Shown piece by piece: positions 3,765-8,145 of a stretch of 8,145 nucleotides of DNA. Position 1 is the stretch's first letter. The number at the start of each line of letters is the position of its first letter. The stretch covers positions 1 to 8,145 of the forward strand of contig CAIWSO010000284.1 in NCBI GenBank assembly GCA_903915315.1, read 5' to 3'. Position numbers and translations under genes: made by a program. This DNA comes from an uncultured Spartobacteria bacterium. GTDB lineage: Bacteria; Verrucomicrobiota; Verrucomicrobiia; Chthoniobacterales; Terrimicrobiaceae. The notes under the pieces are model-generated. The model was given only the letters and a program-made list of their open reading frames with translations. It did not search any database and had not been told where the DNA came from.

Positions 3765-6682
3765 TGTGGTGTCACACCTTTCAACTCTGTAAGACGTTTG
3801 CGCCCCATTGCCGTTTCCGGAAACGCAGCGATTTTTTCGTTACGCAGCATTTCTTGATAGGTGCGAATAGCGTCCTCTTTTTTTCCGAGTTTTTCAAAGC
3901 AGTCACCGCTTTTCAGATAAGATTTCGCGACCCACGGGAGATATTTTTGGTAGCCAACAAAAACCCGTTGGAAGTAGGCATTCGCCTCTGGAAACTTACC
4001 AAGTTTGAACTCGACTTCGCCAAGGTAATATACGGCCATGGCCGTAGCATCCCCCCGCCACTCGCGCACGGAGGCGACCTGCTCAAAGACTTTCTTTGCC
4101 TCAACGAGTTTGCCCAGAGCCAGTAAAGATTGAGCCTGCCCGAGCGTCACTTCCTTCAATTTGCGCGTGGCCCCGATCACTTCGATGGCATCAGTGAATG
4201 TCTTGAGCGCTGCTTCATTTTCCCCCTTTGCAAGAGCGATTTGGCCGATGCCGTTATAGGCAAAATCAATCACATCGCTCTTCGGAAAATCCGTCTTCAG
4301 CTTTTGGAAAAGCACATTGGCTTTGGCTGAGTCGCCCTTCTCCAGCATGAGATCTCCCGTTAAAGCGAGCAGCATCGGGCTGAGATCGTCTGGTTTGAAA
4401 TCCTCCGCAATTTCCGCAAGGAACTTGTCGTGCGCCGCCGTCTTCTTTTGCAAAAGCGCTACCTCGGATTTCAGGAAAAGCGCGCGCGCCTTTGCTGTCT
4501 GAGACTTGGTAACAGCGGCACCAAGCAGAGCATCGATCTCGATATTGGGGTCGGGTTGCGGCTCTGGCGTGGGAGTCGGTGTGGGAACAGGCGTTGACTT
4601 CGCCACAGCGGGATCTCCTGAATCCGAAGATGTGGCAGGCGAAGGCTCTGGCGCGAGGGCAACTGGCACGGGTTTTTTCTTCTTGGCGCAAAGTTGGGCG
4701 AGTTGTTGGAGGAGTTGCTCGACCGCCTCACGCTTCCGATCGTCGATGTATTTTTTTGCCGTTTCCGCGATGAATTTTTTCGCCTCGTCCACCTTGCCAT
4801 CACGCGCCTTGGCTTTGCCAATCCAGTACATCGCCATAGGCACAATCGGGTGCTCGGGGCGGCTATTCACAAACTCCTCGAACATCGCGCTCATCCCCGC
4901 CCAATCGCCCTTTTTCTGCAGACTCTTCTGAGCCTCGAAAAGCGAGTGGTTAATGACTTCGTCGGTCGAGGCGATTTTCCATGAGCGGATGTGGCTCGCA
5001 ATGGCGGCGTCGATATCGTCCTTAGCCAACTCCGAATCGCCTTGGAGGGCCAAAACCTCGCCGAGCTGGATATCACTTTTGAATTCGGTTTCCCAATCCT
5101 TACAGCGCTTGATCACATCGTCATACTGGTTGGCCGCGTAGTAACAAAGCGCAAGGCGGTATTTCGCATCCGGCACATATTCGCCCTTGGGGTATAGCTG
5201 GATGTATTTTTCCAACGCAGGGATGGATGCCTCGTATTTACCACTGAAGACCAAACCCACAGCAGCACGGTAGTCGACTTCTTGGACATGCGTTCCTTGC
5301 GGAAATTCTTTTTTGTAATCCTCGTAGCCCACGAGTGCCTCATCGTATTTACCGAGTCCAAACTTGGTGTTGGAAAGCAGGAAAATGATCTCTTCCCTAA
5401 ATGTACTGGCAGGCCGCTCTTTCAAATTCCGCCCGAAGTGGGACTCCACGAATTCCAAATCCCCCGTTTGCAGCGCCGTGGCACCGAGCAGATAGATCAC
5501 GGTGTCTGCGTTGGCGCTCTGCGGGTATTTTTGCAAGAATTGATCTCCCAATTTGCGGGACTTTGCGGGTTGGTTTAACTCCGCGTAACTCAGAATCAAA
5601 CCGAACATCGCCGACTCGGACTCGGGAGCGTCGGGATAACGGTCGAGTACATCTTTGTAGGCAACGATCGACGCCCACTTTTGCCCTACATCGTAATAGG
5701 CTCGCCCAATTCGCAAGTTCACGCTCGCCGCAAGGTCGGGGAGCTTTTTGGACTCTTCCTCCAACCGTTGCGCCTCGGCGATGTCATCCTTGAGGGTTTG
5801 TATGAGAGAGATCTGACTGCTGGCGTTGGCCGATCCTCCCGCCATTGCCGACTTCGTTCGGTCGAGTCGCTTTTGCAATTTCGTAATGCGGTCCGTCTGG
5901 AACTTGATGATTTCATCACGCGAACGCACCAACTGGTAAACGGCCAAGGCCTCCAAGGGTCTGCCGCTCTGGAGATGATCGTCTCCCATTTCGATAGCCA
6001 TCGCATTCAGCTTGCCGAGATCATCGATCAAATCGGACTTCCCGAGCAACCGATTAAAGACAGCCTTTCTTTTTTCGTCCTCATTTTTCTCGCCATACAA
6101 TGACATCAGAAACATCGCCGCCTTCACCCCTTGGGCATCGCGAACTTCCGGCGTGATCAGTGTATCCAGATTTTTAATTGCCTCATCTAAACGGCCCGCC
6201 TCCTTCAACGAAAACGCACTGTAAAAAAGTGCCCGGTCGCGAAATTTCGGATCGCTCGCGAGCTTTGCGTAATTCTCGACGGCACCAGCGAAGTCCTTAT
6301 TAAAATGCAGCGCCTGGGCGAGATTGAATGCGACATCCTGCGCATGGTTGCCTTTCGGGAATTTCTCTTGGTACTTTTTGAAATTTTCCACCGCCTTGTC
6401 GTATTGCTCCAAGTTGAAATACGCCGCACCCAGCATGAAGAAAATTTCCTCCAACTGCGGAGCCTCCGGGGGAATCTTCGGGGAAAGCTCCTCGAACTTC
6501 GCTGCCGCCGTGGCGTAGTCACCCGATTGCAAGGCCTTCACCGCACCGTCCGCGAGCGCGTTCAACGCAGCCTCCTCGGATGGTTGCTGCGCGGACTGAG
6601 CCAACGCTTTCGGCGAAGCCAAAGAAAACAGCGCCGCCGCGACAAAAGCCAAAAACCTATATTTTTTGCATTGAATGATCAT
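3761..6682 (-). CDS. Large secreted TPR-repeat protein (973 residues), first gene of the ExbB/ExbD operon
   Basis: Predicted periplasmic scaffold protein. The signal peptide spans residues 1-28 (hydrophobic core LAFVAAALFSLAS, cleavage after ALA). The cysteine at position 5 is before the hydrophobic core, so this is not a lipoprotein. TPR units fill about residues 37-250, for example FFMLGAAYFNLEQYDKAVEN (81-100). A heptad-like charged segment at about 254-314 is probably coiled coil. A second TPR array spans about 318-665. A basic, proline-rich linker (about 667-712, KKKKPVPVA then TPVPTPTPTPEP) leads to a third TPR block at about 713-965. Several units resemble the repeats in YbgF/CpoB and BamD. 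No catalytic motif is visible, which fits a binding or assembly role. The ATG at 6682 gives a good signal peptide, but no Shine-Dalgarno precedes it. The stop overlaps the next start in ATGA. The pairing with a proton motor suggests the protein spans or organises the periplasm; this is inference. Confidence 0.92.
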   Translation of the reverse strand: MIIQCKKYRFLAFVAAALFSLASPKALAQSAQQPSEEAALNALADGAVKALQSGDYATAAAKFEELSPKIPPEAPQLEEIFFMLGAAYFNLEQYDKAVENFKKYQEKFPKGNHAQDVAFNLAQALHFNKDFAGAVENYAKLASDPKFRDRALFYSAFSLKEAGRLDEAIKNLDTLITPEVRDAQGVKAAMFLMSLYGEKNEDEKRKAVFNRLLGKSDLIDDLGKLNAMAIEMGDDHLQSGRPLEALAVYQLVRSRDEIIKFQTDRITKLQKRLDRTKSAMAGGSANASSQISLIQTLKDDIAEAQRLEEESKKLPDLAASVNLRIGRAYYDVGQKWASIVAYKDVLDRYPDAPESESAMFGLILSYAELNQPAKSRKLGDQFLQKYPQSANADTVIYLLGATALQTGDLEFVESHFGRNLKERPASTFREEIIFLLSNTKFGLGKYDEALVGYEDYKKEFPQGTHVQEVDYRAAVGLVFSGKYEASIPALEKYIQLYPKGEYVPDAKYRLALCYYAANQYDDVIKRCKDWETEFKSDIQLGEVLALQGDSELAKDDIDAAIASHIRSWKIASTDEVINHSLFEAQKSLQKKGDWAGMSAMFEEFVNSRPEHPIVPMAMYWIGKAKARDGKVDEAKKFIAETAKKYIDDRKREAVEQLLQQLAQLCAKKKKPVPVALAPEPSPATSSDSGDPAVAKSTPVPTPTPTPEPQPDPNIEIDALLGAAVTKSQTAKARALFLKSEVALLQKKTAAHDKFLAEIAEDFKPDDLSPMLLALTGDLMLEKGDSAKANVLFQKLKTDFPKSDVIDFAYNGIGQIALAKGENEAALKTFTDAIEVIGATRKLKEVTLGQAQSLLALGKLVEAKKVFEQVASVREWRGDATAMAVYYLGEVEFKLGKFPEANAYFQRVFVGYQKYLPWVAKSYLKSGDCFEKLGKKEDAIRTYQEMLRNEKIAAFPETAMGRKRLTELKGVTPQ

Positions 6683-6718
6683 TCTGGAGGGTGGCGATCG
6701 TTTTTTGGGAAGGTTGCC

Positions 6719-6724
6719 ATTCTA
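6719..6724 (-). promoter_or_regulatory. Candidate -10 element for the TPR/ExbB/ExbD operon
   Basis: In the 56 bp between the end of the doubtful small ORF and the start of the 973-residue TPR gene (6683-6738), the minus strand contains TAGAAT. This matches five of six bases of the sigma-70 type -10 consensus and would give a leader of about 30 nt. The hexamer 17 bp upstream (TTATCT) is a poor -35, and promoter consensus for this phylum is poorly known. No other regulatory site stands out here. The call is tentative and rests mainly on position. Confidence 0.2.
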
Positions 6725-6738
6725 GCCAAAATAGATTC

Positions 6739-6918
6739 TTAAGATAACACGGTTCGCTCTTGATGCGCCCTCAAAAAGTTTTGAGTGGTGTGACGCAGTT
6801 CGTGGAAGGTGGCGGGGCATGAGGACGACGGGCAATCAATTATGATTGGGGAACCTCCGGCAACTAAGGGCCGGCACAACAACATCACATTTTCTTCCAA
6901 GTCCGTCGTCAGTTTCAT
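6739..6918 (-). CDS. Possible small protein (59 residues) coupled to the GH38 gene, rich in Cys/His
   Basis: I do not recognise this product. The frame starts with an ATG that overlaps the TGA of the GH38-like gene as ATGA, the same arrangement used between the two TPR genes, and ends at TAA at 6739. The C-terminal half holds CPSSSCPATFHELRH and a later RAH, giving the pattern C-x4-C-x4-H-x3-H-x8-H. This could bind a metal but matches no zinc-finger family that I can name. A further cysteine lies at residue 15. Third-position GC by hand count is about 62%, not out of line with real genes here. No clear Shine-Dalgarno is seen, and no signal peptide or membrane segment. It could equally be noncoding spacer between two transcription units; without homologues this stays open. 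Confidence 0.33.
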   Translation of the reverse strand: MKLTTDLEENVMLLCRPLVAGGSPIIIDCPSSSCPATFHELRHTTQNFLRAHQERTVLS

Positions 6919-8145
6919 TTTCGGAACATTTCTTCCGCCGGCACGTTGAAGATTTCCCAATCGCGAAAGCGGCCTTTTTTCTCGGAAGGCATTTGGTAAC
7001 CACGCAACCAGACCTGGCCATCCTTCTCGAACAACGAAGTCACGGCAAGGGAGTCATCCTTCACGCTACCCCACGATTTTTCACCTGTGCCTGGAGCGAT
7101 GAAAACCGGGGCTGTTAATGCCTCAACCTCGTGAGTGGCCGCCACCCCATCTGAGGAGTCGGACGGGATCAAGAAATACTCGAGCTTTTGCTGCCCGTAG
7201 AGACGCAGGTCGTATATAGGACAGCGTTTTTTCCACCAAGCGTAGTGAATGCGATTGGTCCACTCTTTCCCGCCCCAAGCAAGTGTGTTGGCGATGACTC
7301 CGTTCTGCACCCAATGCTTGGGAGTGCCACGGTTCACATAAGTTAAGCCTCCGCACTGAACCCAGTTCTGGGATAGGATCTGGTCGCCTTCCCGGGCCGA
7401 CTCAAATCCGAATGGCGCATCATGCCGGATGTCTCCACCCGGTGTGGGATAGTAGACATTAAGCTTGGTTTTTTCGATGTGAAAGTCGCCGATTTCGTCG
7501 CCGTCAAAGTCACATTCCACTTCGACTTTGATGACCGGTTGATGCTTGAAGAAAATGTAGCGCTCGCGCATTGGGATGCCACGGCCAATGGCTGGGCCGC
7601 TCTGCGCTTGCCCAAATATACCCGTGCGTTCCAGCACGCTACACACGTCACCGTCGTAGAACTTGCAGGTCGACGAGCGATTGTTCACCCAAAGGTTGCC
7701 GATCACCGCTCGGATTTCACCGCCGAGGTAATCGCCGCTGGTTACGAGCTGCCGGCCCTTAGCGGTGGTGAGCGTCTCCATCAAACCTTCCTTCGAGAGC
7801 TTCACGCTGTAGAACTTCGTATTCAGTTGTTCCGGCAGGGGAACTTCTTTTGACTCACCACCGGAACCCTTGGCGAGCGGGAAGCTCCGATAACCACTTG
7901 CAGGCAGATCAACAAAACCCACAAATTTCTCACCCACCTTCTGCAACTTTGCCCCGCCGCCGGGGACTTCATCGGCGCCGACTTCCAGCAAAGCGGTGCG
8001 AGGCCGGGGCAATCCATTAAAAATGGCGATAGAGTTGGGGTCCGGTTGCACCAGGGAAGCCGCGACTTCGCCCATCAGCTTGCGGTCTTCCGCCACGACA
8101 TTTTTGAACTGGTCGATGGCTTTACGGCGCAGATCGGTAACCTCA
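6915..8145 (-). CDS. GH38 alpha-mannosidase-like protein, C-terminal part (N-terminus outside window)
   Basis: C-terminal 409 residues of a probable glycoside hydrolase family 38 protein; family members remove alpha-linked mannose from glycans. The frame is open to the window edge, so the N-terminal catalytic domain with its zinc site is not visible and activity cannot be judged. The visible part fits the beta-rich C-terminal region of the family: IFNGLPRPR (fragment residues 41-49), matching the usual N-P-L-x-W-x-R turn; KFYSVKLSKEGLMETLT, the new-strand-and-turn pattern; RERYIFFKHQPVIKVEVECD (193-212); DAPFGFESAR (242-251); and a terminal SLAVTSLFEKDGQVWLRGY segment. The early residues before IFNGLP are helical and charged, as in the linker bundle preceding this region. 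The stop overlaps the ATG of a possible 59-residue ORF. It runs in the same direction as the TPR operon, 232 bp upstream of it, and need not be functionally linked. A GH38-like protein with altered specificity is also possible. Confidence 0.75.
   Translation of the reverse strand, partial: EVTDLRRKAIDQFKNVVAEDRKLMGEVAASLVQPDPNSIAIFNGLPRPRTALLEVGADEVPGGGAKLQKVGEKFVGFVDLPASGYRSFPLAKGSGGESKEVPLPEQLNTKFYSVKLSKEGLMETLTTAKGRQLVTSGDYLGGEIRAVIGNLWVNNRSSTCKFYDGDVCSVLERTGIFGQAQSGPAIGRGIPMRERYIFFKHQPVIKVEVECDFDGDEIGDFHIEKTKLNVYYPTPGGDIRHDAPFGFESAREGDQILSQNWVQCGGLTYVNRGTPKHWVQNGVIANTLAWGGKEWTNRIHYAWWKKRCPIYDLRLYGQQKLEYFLIPSDSSDGVAATHEVEALTAPVFIAPGTGEKSWGSVKDDSLAVTSLFEKDGQVWLRGYQMPSEKKGRFRDWEIFNVPAEEMFRK

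Noticed and set aside
4506..4931. Plus-strand ORF rich in Gly and Val opposite the proline linker
   Set aside because: The Gly-Val repeat is just the complement of Pro/Thr codons in the TPR linker.
6305..6742. 145-codon plus-strand ORF antisense to the start of the large TPR gene
   Set aside because: Shadow of codon use in the TPR gene; Arg- and Leu-rich with no domain pattern.
6770..6785. CTCAAAA/TTTTGAG inverted repeat between the GH38-like and TPR genes
   Set aside because: Seven pairs with only a 2-base loop, AT-rich, and no T tract follows on the minus strand, so not called as a terminator.
1..8145. CRISPR arrays, tRNA or rRNA genes, insertion sequences, integrase or attachment sites
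   Set aside because: I saw no spaced direct repeats, cloverleaf-like segments, terminal inverted repeats or transposase motifs; the window is almost fully coding on one strand.

Overview
This 8.1 kb stretch is moderately GC-rich bacterial DNA, and every supportable gene lies on the minus strand, so the biological order runs from high to low coordinates. The best guess for the source is a member of the Verrucomicrobiota or a related PVC-group bacterium. This rests on the style of the Ser/Thr kinase (HRDVKAGN loop, MSPEQ in place of APE, DLYSLGC), the combination of ExbB and ExbD proteins with large periplasmic TPR proteins, and the scarcity of Shine-Dalgarno sequences. It is an inference from sequence style, not a database match.

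Layout in transcription order. (1) 8145-6915: the C-terminal 409 residues of a GH38 alpha-mannosidase-like protein, cut by the window edge. (2) 6918-6739: a doubtful 59-residue ORF whose ATG overlaps the GH38 stop in an ATGA. (3) 6682-3761: a 973-residue secreted TPR protein. (4) 3764-2913: a 283-residue secreted TPR protein, joined to the previous gene by another ATGA overlap. (5) 2905-2078: a MotA/TolQ/ExbB-family proton-channel subunit with an extra N-terminal signal-like segment. (6) 2033-1572: a first ExbD/TolR-family protein, preceded by the only perfect Shine-Dalgarno seen here. (7) 1565-1101: a second, divergent ExbD/TolR-family protein. (8) A 215 bp gap with a possible weak terminator and a GC-rich dyad. 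(9) 885-1: the N-terminal 295 residues of a Hanks-type Ser/Thr kinase, cut by the window edge.

Genes 3 to 7 are packed with gaps of -4, 7, 44 and 6 bp and read as one operon. Both ExbD proteins keep the membrane aspartate that carries protons, and the ExbB protein keeps the TM2 and TM3 threonines, so the motor core should be active. No TonB, TolA, TolB or Pal gene is present. The working model is an inner-membrane, proton-driven ExbB-ExbD-ExbD motor that acts on two large periplasmic TPR proteins. One channel subunit, two ExbD-type stators and TPR partners recall the Agl gliding/secretion motor of Myxococcus (AglR, AglQ, AglS with TPR partners). Homology at that level is not shown. The kinase may belong to a separate transcription unit, and the GH38 gene is probably an unrelated upstream neighbour. 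This operon is the strongest candidate for an undescribed system in the window.
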